Shown: positions 1-8,745, counted from the first letter of the stretch. The stretch is DNA of 64,000 bases from UBA2334 sp049653005 (GCA_049653005.1 JBASFL010000104.1:1-64000); one strand, 5' to 3'. Program-made: numbers and translations. Notes: generated from the sequence alone by a model not told the origin.

Positions 1-543
1 GGGGTGGGCAAGTCCACCTTGCTCAACTGCATGGCGGGGCTGGACAGTTGGGACAGCGGCAGCGTGAACTTACAAGGCCACAACCTGGACGCGCTCAACG
101 ACGACGCCCGCGCCCTGCTGCGACGCCAGTCGGTGGGCTTTGTGTTCCAGGCGTTTCATGTGTTGCCGCACCTGGATGTGGCGCAAAACGTGGCGCTCCC
201 ATTACTGCTACTGGGCACGCCCGACCCCGCACGCGTGCACGCCATGCTCGAAGCCGTGGGCCTAGGTGGCTTGGGCACACGCTTGCCCCAACAGCTCAGT
301 GGCGGTCAGCTGCAGCGGGTGGCCATGGCCCGTGCGCTGGTGACCCAACCCGCCTGTGTGCTGGCCGACGAGCCCACCGGCAACCTTGACCGTGGCACCG
401 CAGACGGCGTGTTTGAGCTGATGCTGCAACTGGCCCGCGACCAGGGCACCGCCTTCATCGTCGTCACGCACGACGAGGCGCTGGCCCAGCGCTGCAGCCG
501 CCGCGCGCGTCTGGTGCGCGGCCTGCTGACCGAAACCGACTGA
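1..543 (+). CDS. ABC transporter ATP-binding protein, 5'-truncated by window edge
   Basis: ATPase subunit of the LolD/MacB/YbbA-type ABC family, which powers lipoprotein or small-molecule export from the inner membrane. The window opens inside the Walker A loop (G-V-G-K-S-T is read from base 1), so the N-terminus lies outside. A Q-loop region (FVFQAFHVLPHLDV), the signature LSGGQLQRVAMARAL, Walker B VLADEPTGNLD and the switch histidine in VVTHD are all present and in family order. The partner permease is not in the window and should lie upstream. The exact substrate cannot be told from the ATPase alone. Confidence 0.9.
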   Translation, partial: GVGKSTLLNCMAGLDSWDSGSVNLQGHNLDALNDDARALLRRQSVGFVFQAFHVLPHLDVAQNVALPLLLLGTPDPARVHAMLEAVGLGGLGTRLPQQLSGGQLQRVAMARALVTQPACVLADEPTGNLDRGTADGVFELMLQLARDQGTAFIVVTHDEALAQRCSRRARLVRGLLTETD

Positions 544-576
544 CCTGTTTCTGACCATTTTTCTTTTTGTATCCCC

Positions 577-1806
577 ATGAAAAACTTTGGCATCAACACC
601 CAAATCGTCCACGCCGACCGCAGCTTTGGCGTGGAGCACGGTGGCGTGCGCAAGCCCATCCACACCTCGGTGCAATACGGTTTTGACACCGTGGAAGAAC
701 TGGTGGGCGTGTTCCAGGGCACCGTCAAGGGCTACAACTACGCCCGCCAGGGCACGCCCACCACGGCGGCGCTGGAGTCGCGCATCACCCTGCTGGAAGG
801 GGGCGTGGGCAGCGTGTGTTTTGCCACCGGCATGGCGGCCATTTGCGCCACCTTTCTGACGCTGCTGAAAGCGGGCGACCACCTGGTGGTGAGCCAGTTT
901 GTGTTTGGCAACACCAACAGCGTGCTGGGCACCCTGCGCGACCTGGGCATTCAGGTCACCACCGTGGACGCCACCCGCGCCAGCGCCGTGGCCGAGGCGC
1001 TCCAGCCCCACACCCGCATGGTGTTTGTGGAAACCGTGGCCAACCCCGGCACCCAGGTGGCCGACCTGGCCGCCATTGGCGAGCTGTGCCAGGCCAAAGG
1101 GCTGGTGTACGTGGTGGACAACACCGTCACCTCGCCCGCGCTGTTTCAGCCGCGCAATGTGGGGGCCAGCCTGGTCATCAACTCGTTGACTAAAACCATT
1201 GGCGGCCACGGCACGGCGCTGGGCGGCGCGGTGACCGACACCGGGCGGTTCAACTGGGCCACCTACCCCAACATTTTTGAGCCCTACCGCAAGGGCAACG
1301 CCCAGCAGTGGGGCCTGGTGCAAATCCGCAAAAAAGGCCTGCGCGACATGGGCGGGTCGTTGTCGTCTGAACACGCCCACACCCTGGGCAGCGGGGCCGA
1401 AACCCTGGCCTTGCGCCAAAAGCACAGCAGCGACACGGCGCTGGCGCTGGCGCAGTTTCTGGAAGCGCACCCCGCCATTGCCAAGGTGCATTACCCCATG
1501 CTGCCTTCGCACCCGCAGCACGCGCTGGCCAAGCAACTGTTCACGTCGGGTTCGTGGTTGCTGTCGTTCGAGCTGGCCAATGCCGACGACTGCCTGGCCT
1601 TCATCAACCGGCTGACCATTCCCACCGTGGGCACCGGCCTGGCCGACACGCGCAGCCTGGTGATTCCGGTGGCGCACACCATTTTTTGGGAGGCTGGCGC
1701 CGAGGTGCGGGCCAAGATGGGCATTGGCGACGGGCTCATCCGCTTCTCGGTGGGCCTGGAAGACCTGGCCGATTTGCAGGCCGACCTGGCCCAGGCGCTG
1801 GGCTGA
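577..1806 (+). CDS. Cys/Met metabolism PLP-dependent enzyme (cystathionine gamma-synthase family)
   Basis: A 409-residue PLP enzyme of the trans-sulfuration family (cystathionine synthase/lyase or O-acyl-homoserine sulfhydrylase). It carries the family hallmarks: the YNYARQGTPT motif near residue 50, the G-M-A-A-I phosphate-binding stretch near 86, the DNT aspartate motif (VVDNTVTSP) and the PLP lysine in NSLTKTIGGHG near residue 206, and a C-terminal R-F-S-V-G-L-E-D motif typical of the fold. The ATG starts 33 bp after the ABC gene, so the two may be cotranscribed. Which sulfur reaction it catalyses cannot be settled from sequence. Confidence 0.85.
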   Translation: MKNFGINTQIVHADRSFGVEHGGVRKPIHTSVQYGFDTVEELVGVFQGTVKGYNYARQGTPTTAALESRITLLEGGVGSVCFATGMAAICATFLTLLKAGDHLVVSQFVFGNTNSVLGTLRDLGIQVTTVDATRASAVAEALQPHTRMVFVETVANPGTQVADLAAIGELCQAKGLVYVVDNTVTSPALFQPRNVGASLVINSLTKTIGGHGTALGGAVTDTGRFNWATYPNIFEPYRKGNAQQWGLVQIRKKGLRDMGGSLSSEHAHTLGSGAETLALRQKHSSDTALALAQFLEAHPAIAKVHYPMLPSHPQHALAKQLFTSGSWLLSFELANADDCLAFINRLTIPTVGTGLADTRSLVIPVAHTIFWEAGAEVRAKMGIGDGLIRFSVGLEDLADLQADLAQALG

Positions 1807-1812
1807 TGGGGT

Positions 1813-2292
1813 TCAGCGCGTGCCCAGGCCGCGCTTGAGTTCTTTCAGCAGCAGCACCACTTGGCTGGAGCCGTGTTTGAACGCGCCGTTCAGCGTTTTT
1901 TCGGCAGCAGCCGCGTCACCGCCCTGCTGTTGCAACAACACTGTGGAGGCCTGGATGTGGAAGTATTTGTGCCGCGCCACCAGCACGCTGAACGCCGGGT
2001 ACTTGCCCAGCCGCTCGCGCCCCGCGCCGTGCAACCACTTGCCCAGGTCGCAGCGGTCATCCAGGCAGACCACGGCGGGGTCGAACTGCTCGGTGGAGGT
2101 GCCCCTGAGGTAGGCATCCAGCCGCAGTTTCCAGTTTTCGTGGGCGGCAATGGCCGAGTCCACGTCTATTTCGGCCAGCACGGCAGCGGCGGCCTTGGCG
2201 TCCAGACCCAGTTCACTGGCGAAGGTTTTGCTGGGGTCAGGGTCAACGGGCTTCTTGTCATCCCAGTTGAAAAGACGGCTGAAAAATCCCAT
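1813..2292 (-). CDS. Stand-alone CZB (chemoreceptor zinc-binding) domain protein
   Basis: A 159-residue soluble protein consisting essentially of one CZB domain. Candidate zinc ligands are His51 (in AAHENWKLRL), Cys81 and His88 (in DRCDLGKWLHG) and His108/His112 (in ARHKYFH), the His3-Cys pattern of the family. CZB domains usually sit at the end of chemoreceptors or diguanylate cyclases such as DgcZ; here there is no attached signalling domain. No signal peptide or membrane segment is visible. It is convergent with the PLP enzyme (6 bp apart) and divergent from tatD. Free-standing copies may act as zinc or hypochlorite sensors, but this is inference. Confidence 0.8.
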   Translation of the reverse strand: MGFFSRLFNWDDKKPVDPDPSKTFASELGLDAKAAAAVLAEIDVDSAIAAHENWKLRLDAYLRGTSTEQFDPAVVCLDDRCDLGKWLHGAGRERLGKYPAFSVLVARHKYFHIQASTVLLQQQGGDAAAAEKTLNGAFKHGSSQVVLLLKELKRGLGTR

Positions 2293-2395
2293 GGGTGTCC
2301 TTGGCGTGTGTGGCCCCGCCGGTGTCGACCGCTGGGGTGGGTTACCGTACCTGTGCCGCTCTTGTGTGGCGGCGCACCGCAGTATCGCTGTGCTG

Positions 2396-2411
2396 TGTGA
2401 CGTTTGTCACG
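2396..2411. promoter_or_regulatory. Candidate CRP/Vfr-like binding site
   Basis: TGTGA-CGTTTG-TCACG matches the CRP consensus TGTGA-N6-TCACA at nine of ten defined positions. It lies in the 169-bp divergent spacer between the CZB gene and tatD, about 50 bp before the tatD start. The same bases could form a 5-bp hairpin (GTGAC/GTCAC), so the match may be fortuitous. Confidence 0.35.
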
Positions 2412-2461
2412 TGTTTTAAGCTTTCCCTCCCGGTTTTTTGTTCTGCGCACCACACCCACCG

Positions 2462-3334
2462 ATGCCCTGGATCGACACCCACGCCCACCTGGATGCCCCC
2501 GAGCTGCAAACCCTGCCGGGTGGGGTGGCCGCCACCCGCCGCGCAGCGGCCGTGCAGGGCGTGCGGCTGTGTGTGCTGCCTGCCGTGCACCCGGACAACT
2601 TTGCCCAGGTGCGTGACTTGGCCCAAACCCACGGCGATGCCTATGCCCTGGGGCTGCACCCGCTGTGGGTGCCCCAGGCGACCGAGGCCGATCTGGACCT
2701 GCTGGACGCCGCGTTGACCCAACACGCCGCCGACCCGCACCTGGTGGCGGTGGGCGAGATCGGGCTGGACTTTTTTGTGCCCGCGCTGTGCACCCCACCC
2801 CTGCGCGAGCGCCAGCAGTTTTTTTACCGCGCCCAATTGAAGCTGGCCAAAAAACACCGGCTGCCCGTGCTGCTGCACGTGCGCCGCAGCGCCGATGTGT
2901 TGCTGAAACACCTGCGCGAGGTCTGGGCCGGTGCGCCGCCTCCCGGCCACGCGGGCATTGCCCACGCGTTCAACGGCAGCAACGAGCAGGCCGCTGCCTT
3001 CGTGAAGCTGGGATTCAAGCTGGGTTTCGGGGGCGCGGTCACTTTCGACGGCGCGCGGCAGTTGCGCCACCTGGCGGCCACCTTGCCCGACACCGCCCTG
3101 GTGCTGGAGACCGATGCGCCCGACATCCCGCCCCAGTGGCTGTACGCCACGGCCGCCCAGCGCGCGGCGGGCCAGCCCCAGGGCCTCAACACCCCGGCCG
3201 AGTTGCCGCGCATCGGGGCCGTGGTGGCAGGGCTGCGCGGTACCTCGCCCGACGCCCTGGCCGCCTTGACCACCGCCAACGCCCTGGCGGCCTTGCCCCG
3301 GCTGGCCGCTTTGTGGCCGGGAGGACTGGCGTGA
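2462..3334 (+). CDS. TatD-family metal-dependent DNase/hydrolase
   Basis: A 290-residue TIM-barrel hydrolase of the TatD/YcfH/YjjV family, metal-dependent nucleases or deacylases of the cytoplasm. The metal site is complete: HAH in the N-terminal DTHAHLD, Glu in VGEIGLD, His in LLHVR, His in AHAF and Asp in ETDAPDIPP. The ATG at 2462 is chosen because it places the DTHAH motif at its usual N-terminal position; the upstream codons are non-conserved. Its stop overlaps the GTG start of the glycosylase gene (GTGA), implying translational coupling and perhaps a shared role in DNA repair. Confidence 0.87.
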   Translation: MPWIDTHAHLDAPELQTLPGGVAATRRAAAVQGVRLCVLPAVHPDNFAQVRDLAQTHGDAYALGLHPLWVPQATEADLDLLDAALTQHAADPHLVAVGEIGLDFFVPALCTPPLRERQQFFYRAQLKLAKKHRLPVLLHVRRSADVLLKHLREVWAGAPPPGHAGIAHAFNGSNEQAAAFVKLGFKLGFGGAVTFDGARQLRHLAATLPDTALVLETDAPDIPPQWLYATAAQRAAGQPQGLNTPAELPRIGAVVAGLRGTSPDALAALTTANALAALPRLAALWPGGLA

Positions 3335-3861
3335 CCACGCGGCTGGTGGGGCTGCCCCCGCTGGTCGATGCCCGCACCCGCGTGCTGGTGCTGGGCAGCT
3401 TTCCGGGTGCGGCGTCGCTGGCGGCGCAGCGGTATTACGGGCACCCGCGCAACCACTTCTGGCCCATCATGGCCCATGTGTTTGAAGCTTTTTATGCCTC
3501 CAGCGCTTGTCTGGCAAGGAAAGTCAGCTACGGTTCTGAGTATGACCAGCGCTGCCAGTGGCTGCTGGACCACGGCGTGGGCCTGTGGGACGTGTACGCC
3601 AGTTGCGAGCGCCAGGGCAGCCTGGACGCCGACATTCGCCACGCCACGGTGAACGATTTATCGGGCCTGGCCGCCGCGTGCCCGCAGCTGCGGCTGGTGG
3701 CCCACAACGGGGGCGAGAGTTTTCGCCACCACTGCCACAGCCTGGCGCTGGGGGTGCCGGTGGTGAAGTTGCCGTCCAGCAGCCCGGCCAACGCCAGCTG
3801 GAGCCTGGAACGAAAAAAGGCCGCCTGGGGGGCGGCGTTGGGCCCGGCACTGGCCGGGTGA
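3331..3861 (+). CDS. Hypoxanthine/uracil-DNA glycosylase family 6 (HDG/Mug-like)
   Basis: A 176-residue DNA glycosylase of the uracil-DNA glycosylase superfamily, closest in motifs to family 6 (hypoxanthine-DNA glycosylase), which excises deaminated bases. Motif 1 reads LGSFPGAASLAAQRYYGHP with RNHFWPI following; the C-terminal motif reads LPSSSPAN, and HNGGES precedes it. The start is GTG overlapping the tatD stop. A copy of the dispersed repeat lies in frame (3488-3535), giving a segment before LWDVYASC that seems about a dozen residues longer than I expect for the family. Conserved motifs on both sides suggest the enzyme still folds. Confidence 0.8.
   Translation: MTTRLVGLPPLVDARTRVLVLGSFPGAASLAAQRYYGHPRNHFWPIMAHVFEAFYASSACLARKVSYGSEYDQRCQWLLDHGVGLWDVYASCERQGSLDADIRHATVNDLSGLAAACPQLRLVAHNGGESFRHHCHSLALGVPVVKLPSSSPANASWSLERKKAAWGAALGPALAG
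3488..3535 (+). repeat. Dispersed ~50-bp repeat, copy R1 (in glycosylase gene)
   Basis: Outer boxes GCCTCCAGCGCTTG (left) and CAGCTAC (right). The centre pairs CTTG (3506-3509) with CAAG (3515-3518). It is embedded in frame in the DNA glycosylase coding sequence. Confidence 0.75.
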
Positions 3862-3876
3862 GGGGGCGGTGGTGGG

Positions 3877-4689
3877 TCAGGCCACCGTGCGATACGACAC
3901 GGGGGTTTCCGGCACCGGGTAGCCCGCCGAGCCAAAGGTGATGGTCACGGCTTTGTGCGTGTCGAAGTACACCTGCCAGTAGTGGTCGGTGTGGGTGTAA
4001 GGGCGCACACACAGCAGCGGGCCCTCGGGCGTGAACTGAAGAATCTCAATGTCGGGTGCGGGGCTGTCTTTCACATTGGGGATGGCGGCCACCGCCACAC
4101 GCAGGCGGGCAATGGCATCTTGTGCATCCACGCCATTGGCCACCTTGGCCAGGCAGTCAACGCGGCGGAAGGCCTGGGTGCTGAAGTTTTGGATGTTGTC
4201 GGAAAACACCTTGTTGTTGCCCACCACGGTGGTCACGTTGTCGGGCGTGAGGATGGTGGTGGCAAACAGGCCCAGTTCGGTCACGGTGCCCGTGGTGCCC
4301 CCGGCGCTGATGAAATCGCCCACCTTGTAGGGGCGCAGCACCTGCAAAAACACACCCGCCGCAAAGTGCGCCAGCAACCCGCTCCAGGCGGCCCCGATGG
4401 CCAGGCCAGCACCGGCCAGCAGGGCGGCAAACGAGGTGGTTTTGACCCCGAAAATGTCCAGAATGGCCAGAATCAGCACCACCGTCAGTGCCACGCTGAT
4501 GATGGATTTCAGGTACCGGATCAGCGTTTGGTCCAGCTTCTTGGCGCGCTCCATGCCGCCGCCGATCAGCCCCACCGCCAGGTTGATGAGCCAGCGGCCC
4601 ACCACCCAGGCCGCAATGGCCCCCAGGATCTTCAAGCCAAAGTCGGCCCCTTGGGTGGACAGGAAATTCCAAATCAGTTCGGTGTTCAT
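3877..4689 (-). CDS. Small-conductance mechanosensitive channel, MscS family
   Basis: A 270-residue MscS-type inner-membrane channel that releases solutes on hypo-osmotic shock. There are three N-terminal hydrophobic segments. The pore helix TM3 has the typical Gly/Ala pattern (LLAGAGLAIGAAWSGLLAHF), followed by the beta-domain motif RPYKVGDFI and the T-V-T-E-L-G strand. The ATG at 4689 is preferred over one 15 bp upstream because an AAAGGA ribosome-binding site sits correctly before it. It is a monocistronic neighbour, convergent with the glycosylase gene. Confidence 0.88.
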   Translation of the reverse strand: MNTELIWNFLSTQGADFGLKILGAIAAWVVGRWLINLAVGLIGGGMERAKKLDQTLIRYLKSIISVALTVVLILAILDIFGVKTTSFAALLAGAGLAIGAAWSGLLAHFAAGVFLQVLRPYKVGDFISAGGTTGTVTELGLFATTILTPDNVTTVVGNNKVFSDNIQNFSTQAFRRVDCLAKVANGVDAQDAIARLRVAVAAIPNVKDSPAPDIEILQFTPEGPLLCVRPYTHTDHYWQVYFDTHKAVTITFGSAGYPVPETPVSYRTVA

Positions 4690-4832
4690 AATGAATCCTT
4701 TCAAGTCAAGCCATCAGCCATGCAGTATTTCGCGGTTTTTGTGTCAGCCGTCAGACACCTTCCCCACACAACCGCAAGGTCCGTGCCAATGTCCTGCCCG
4801 TTGTTGTTCTCACGCACACGCCAGGTGACCGA

Positions 4833-5618
4833 ATGAGCAGCAAAGCCCCTGGCGCCCGCCAACGCACCCCCGCCGCCCCGGCCCTGCCGGAGGTGAATTT
4901 CTCTGATTACGGCAATGTGCGTTGCCTGCACCTGGGCACCGAGTGGGTGCAGGGCAGCATGTTGCTCGACCAGCCCTACGACATCGAGCTGGAATACGTG
5001 CAGCGCATGATGGCCTGGCTGCTGTTCAACGACACCGCCAAAATCAGTAAAAAACACGCCATGCAACTGGGCCTGGGTGCGGCGTCACTCACCAAGTTTT
5101 GCCGCAAAAAGCTCAAAATTTGCACCACCGCCATCGAGCTGAACCCGCAGGTCATTTCGGCCTGTCGCTTCCTGTTCAAGCTGCCGCCCGACGACTCCAA
5201 GCTGCGCGTGGTGCTGGCCGACGCGGGCGTGGAAATCCGCAGCCCCGAGTGGACGGGCAACGTCGATGCCCTGCAGGTTGATTTGTACGACCACGAAGCC
5301 GCCGCCCCCGTGCTGGACAGCTTCGATTTCTACAAAGACTGCCGCAACGTGCTGGCCGAGGGCGGTTGCATGACGGTCAACCTGTTCGGCGAGCAAAACA
5401 AATACCCCGACAGCGTGGAAGAAATTGCCGCTGCGTTTGGGCGCGACGCGGTGTGGCTGTTCAAACCCACCAAAGAAGGCAACACCGTGGTGCTGGCCCA
5501 GCGCACGCCCACCCGCCCCACCCGCGCCGAGCTGGAAGCCCGCGCCGCTGACATTCAGGTTCGCTGGGGCTTGCCTGCGTTGAAGTGGCTCAAGGTGTTC
5601 AAGCCGCTGGAGGCCTGA
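4833..5618 (+). CDS. Spermidine synthase-like methyltransferase-fold protein
   Basis: A 261-residue Rossmann-fold protein related to polyamine (spermidine) synthases. The nucleotide-binding loop corresponds to QLGLGAASLTKF and the acidic residue after beta-2 to IELNPQV; a D-A-L-Q-V-D-L-Y-D segment occupies the substrate-gate position (usually D-x-x-x-x-D). Full canonical spermidine-synthase gate motifs are not intact, so it may be one of the spermine-synthase-like proteins of unknown substrate common in Burkholderiales. It is followed 6 bp later by the GspE-like gene. Confidence 0.7.
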   Translation: MSSKAPGARQRTPAAPALPEVNFSDYGNVRCLHLGTEWVQGSMLLDQPYDIELEYVQRMMAWLLFNDTAKISKKHAMQLGLGAASLTKFCRKKLKICTTAIELNPQVISACRFLFKLPPDDSKLRVVLADAGVEIRSPEWTGNVDALQVDLYDHEAAAPVLDSFDFYKDCRNVLAEGGCMTVNLFGEQNKYPDSVEEIAAAFGRDAVWLFKPTKEGNTVVLAQRTPTRPTRAELEARAADIQVRWGLPALKWLKVFKPLEA

Positions 5619-5624
5619 CCCGCC

Positions 5625-7421
5625 ATGTCCCCCCGCACAACGTCTCCAGTGGCCCGTGTGGTTGCCGTCCCTGTGTTGCAAGGGGCGTTGGAGTGGCACC
5701 GTCTGGTTCAGTGGTTGGCCGACGATGGGGTCATCTCTCCCGCCGAGGCCGAGCGCACCGTGGCCCGCTGCTCGGCCGCACACAGCAGCCAGCCGCCCTT
5801 GCAGCGCCTGAGCACGGTTGGCATGGCCCGCGCCAGCGACGGCGCGGTGCTGACGCTCGACTTGCTCACCGAATGGCTGGCGGGGCACCTGGGGCTGCCT
5901 TTTCAGCGCATTGACCCTTTGAAGGTGGACGTGGGCCGTGTGGCCGAGGCCATGTCGGCCCCTTATGCCGAGCGCCACAAGGTGTTGCCCGTGCAGGTGA
6001 CACCCACCGAAGTGGTGGTGGCCACGTCCGAACCTGGGCTGACCGACTGGGTGCCCGAGGTGGAGCGCCAAACCCGCCGCACCGTGCGCCTGGTGGTGGC
6101 CAACCCGGTGGACATCAAGCGCTACACGGGCGAGTTTTACGCGCTGGCGCGCTCGGTGAAGGCTGCGACCAAGGCGGGCAGTGCCACACAGGCCAGCTTT
6201 GAGCAGCTGGTCGAGCTGGGCCGCAGCAGCCGCCAGCTGGACGCCAACGACCAGGGCGTGGTGCAGGTGGTGGACTGGCTGTGGCAATACGCGTTTGACC
6301 AGCGCGCCAGCGACATTCACCTGGAGCCCCGGCGCGAGCAGGGCGTGATCCGTTTTCGCATCGACGGTGTGTTGCACCCCGTCTACCAGTTGCCCGTGTC
6401 GGTGCTGGCGGCCATGACCTCGCGCATCAAACTGCTGGGGCGCATGGACGTGGTGGAAAAACGCCGCCCGCAAGACGGCCGCATCAAAACCAAAAACCCC
6501 CGTGGCGACGAAGTGGAAATGCGCCTGTCCACCCTGCCCACCGCCTTTGGCGAAAAGATGGTGATGCGGATTTTTGACCCCGACACCACCGTTAAAAACC
6601 TGGATGCGCTGGGGTTCTCTGCGCACGATGCCAGGCGTTGGGAAGCGCTGGTCAAGCGCCCGCACGGCATCATTTTGGTGACCGGGCCCACGGGCTCGGG
6701 CAAAACCACCACGCTGTATTCCACCCTGAAGCGCCTGGCCACCGAAGAGGTGAATGTCAACACCATTGAAGACCCCATCGAGATGATCGAGCCGGCCTTC
6801 AACCAGACCCAGGTGCAAACCCACCTCGACTTTGACTTTGCCCAGGGCTTGCGGGCCCTGATGCGCCAGGACCCTGACATTTTGATGGTGGGTGAAATCC
6901 GCGACCTGCCCACCGCCGACATGGCCGTGCAAGCCGCGCTGACGGGCCACCTGGTGTTTTCCACCCTGCACACCAACGACGCCCCCAGCGCCGTCATGCG
7001 GCTGATGGAGCTGGGCGTGGCCCCATACCTCATCAACGCCACCGTGCTGGGCGTGCTGGGCCAGCGGCTGGTGCGCACCCTGTGCCCCCAGTGCAAGGCC
7101 CCCGACACCGAGGCCAGCCGGGCCGACTTGGACGAGGTCATCAAACCCTGGCAAGCCAGTGGCAACTACAACCCATACAAAGCCGTGGGCTGTGTGGATT
7201 GCCGCATGACCGGCTTCAAAGGCCGCATGGGCCTGTACGAGTTGATGGCCACCACCGAAACCTTCAAAGAAAAGGTCAACCGCGACCCCAGCATGGACGC
7301 CCTGCGCCGCCAGGCCGTGGCCGATGGCATGCGCCCCTTGCGCGTGGCCGGTGCCCTGCGCGTGGCCGAGGGGCTGACCACGCTGGACGAAGTGCTGGCG
7401 TGCACCCCGCCGTTGCATTGA
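5625..7421 (+). CDS. GspE/PilB-type secretion ATPase
   Basis: A 598-residue cytoplasmic ATPase of the type II secretion/type IV pilus assembly family. An N-terminal MshEN/GspE-N-like domain (about residues 30-160) precedes the ATPase core: Walker A GPTGSGKTTT near residue 350, Asp box NTIEDPIEMIE, Walker B ILMVGEIRD and His box TGHLVFSTLHTND. A tetra-Cys zinc clip follows (CPQC ... CVDC near residues 487-525). No other gsp or pil gene lies nearby, so it is an orphan ATPase here and its machine must be encoded elsewhere. Confidence 0.9.
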   Translation: MSPRTTSPVARVVAVPVLQGALEWHRLVQWLADDGVISPAEAERTVARCSAAHSSQPPLQRLSTVGMARASDGAVLTLDLLTEWLAGHLGLPFQRIDPLKVDVGRVAEAMSAPYAERHKVLPVQVTPTEVVVATSEPGLTDWVPEVERQTRRTVRLVVANPVDIKRYTGEFYALARSVKAATKAGSATQASFEQLVELGRSSRQLDANDQGVVQVVDWLWQYAFDQRASDIHLEPRREQGVIRFRIDGVLHPVYQLPVSVLAAMTSRIKLLGRMDVVEKRRPQDGRIKTKNPRGDEVEMRLSTLPTAFGEKMVMRIFDPDTTVKNLDALGFSAHDARRWEALVKRPHGIILVTGPTGSGKTTTLYSTLKRLATEEVNVNTIEDPIEMIEPAFNQTQVQTHLDFDFAQGLRALMRQDPDILMVGEIRDLPTADMAVQAALTGHLVFSTLHTNDAPSAVMRLMELGVAPYLINATVLGVLGQRLVRTLCPQCKAPDTEASRADLDEVIKPWQASGNYNPYKAVGCVDCRMTGFKGRMGLYELMATTETFKEKVNRDPSMDALRRQAVADGMRPLRVAGALRVAEGLTTLDEVLACTPPLH

Positions 7422-7488
7422 GCTTGAACCCGGCCCCGGCCACTTGATAAGCTTGCCCCCCTGTGATCAACAACCCGAAAGTTGCCCG

Positions 7489-8745
7489 ATGAATTCACTG
7501 GTGTGGGTCCAAACCCTCACGCTGGGGGCTGCCATGGCCGTGCTGGGCTGGGCCTTGGCGGCCGGCCCCCTGCGCATTTTCAGCCGTGCCTCGCGCGAAT
7601 TTGCCGGGTTCAACCTGTGGGTGCTGCTGGCGGGCGCCAGCTGGTGGCCCTGGGAGCTGCTGGCCCCGCTGCCGTCCACCTACCGCCTGGCTTTGGGGCT
7701 GGTGCTGGTGTTGGCGGGGTTGCAATGGCTGTGCAACGGGCTGCAAACCCTGCACGACTTGAAACCCACTTATGTCACGTCCCCGTTCATGTTGCCCGCC
7801 TTGGCCGCACTGATGGCGGGCGTGGCGTGGCTGGATTCAGCGGGCACCGGGCCCTGGCTGGCGTTTTTCAGCGCCGCGCTGTGGGTGTTGAGCATCACCG
7901 TGCAACAAGCGTTTCCGTCGTTGACGGCGCAAGGCGGCAAGCGGACGGCCGGCTGGAGCCTGTCGCCCTTGGCCGGTGCGGGTTTGGTGTGGCTGGGTGG
8001 CATGGCGGGCACGGTGCTGCTGGCGCTGTGGGCGCAGGCAGATGCCCCTGCCGCCGTGGCCCCCAGCCAAGACCACTTGGCGGTGTTGACCCAGTGGCAA
8101 ATGGTGTTGCTCGTGGCCAGCTGGGGCCTGCTCAACGGTGGGCTGGTGGGGCTGCTGCTGCTCAAGCTGGTGGACAAAATCCGCGAGCTCAGCACCGAAG
8201 ACGACCTGACCGGTGCGCTGAACATGCGTTCGTTCATGGCCCTGCTGAACGACGAACGCGACCGCTTGCGCCGCACCCCACAGCCCCAGGCGCTGCTGGT
8301 GTTCGAGATCGACCAGTACCACGCGCTGAACAAACAGCTCGGGTTTGCCGCCGGTGACGCGGCGTTGCGCCACGTCACCGGCGTGTTGGGCCGTGGCCTG
8401 CGCAAAACCGACCGGTTGGGCCGCTCGCTCAACGCCGAATTGCTGATGTTTTTGCCCGCCACCCCCACCATGGGGGCCATGCTGGTGGCCGAACGCACGC
8501 AGGCGGCCGTCAAGTCCAACCCCCTGTTGTGGAATGGCCAGTCGGTCAACCTGACGCTGAGCATTGGCGTGGGCGGGCGCGAGGACGGTGACATGCCCTC
8601 TGAAACCCTGCTGGAATTTTGTGGCCACGCCGTGCGGCGTGCGCAGCGGGAGGGTGGGGGGCGCATACGTGCGGCCCAACACGACACCCCAGCCCCCGAC
8701 ACCCCGGTGACTGCCCCAGCCCTGGACAGCGCTCTCGCCCGTTGA
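7489..8745 (+). CDS. Membrane protein with degenerate GGDEF domain
   Basis: A 418-residue protein with about six N-terminal membrane segments (residues 1-235) and a C-terminal diguanylate-cyclase-like domain opening with D-D-L-T-G-A-L-N. The active-site loop that should read (R)xGGDEF is replaced by LGRSLNAELL, so cyclic-di-GMP synthesis is very unlikely. The rest of the fold (FEIDQYHALN, LSIGVG) is retained, as in degenerate GGDEF domains used as GTP or c-di-GMP sensors. The ATG at 7489 is chosen because the hydrophobic segment begins directly after it. Confidence 0.8.
   Translation: MNSLVWVQTLTLGAAMAVLGWALAAGPLRIFSRASREFAGFNLWVLLAGASWWPWELLAPLPSTYRLALGLVLVLAGLQWLCNGLQTLHDLKPTYVTSPFMLPALAALMAGVAWLDSAGTGPWLAFFSAALWVLSITVQQAFPSLTAQGGKRTAGWSLSPLAGAGLVWLGGMAGTVLLALWAQADAPAAVAPSQDHLAVLTQWQMVLLVASWGLLNGGLVGLLLLKLVDKIRELSTEDDLTGALNMRSFMALLNDERDRLRRTPQPQALLVFEIDQYHALNKQLGFAAGDAALRHVTGVLGRGLRKTDRLGRSLNAELLMFLPATPTMGAMLVAERTQAAVKSNPLLWNGQSVNLTLSIGVGGREDGDMPSETLLEFCGHAVRRAQREGGGRIRAAQHDTPAPDTPVTAPALDSALAR

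Noticed and set aside
262..1677. Long minus-strand open frame opposite the PLP enzyme
   Set aside because: Composition (His/Gln/Gly-rich) is typical of the antisense of a high-GC gene; no domain and the plus-strand enzyme is certain.
5085..7418. 777-codon minus-strand open frame opposite the GspE-like gene
   Set aside because: A shadow frame of the ATPase gene with no recognisable motif.
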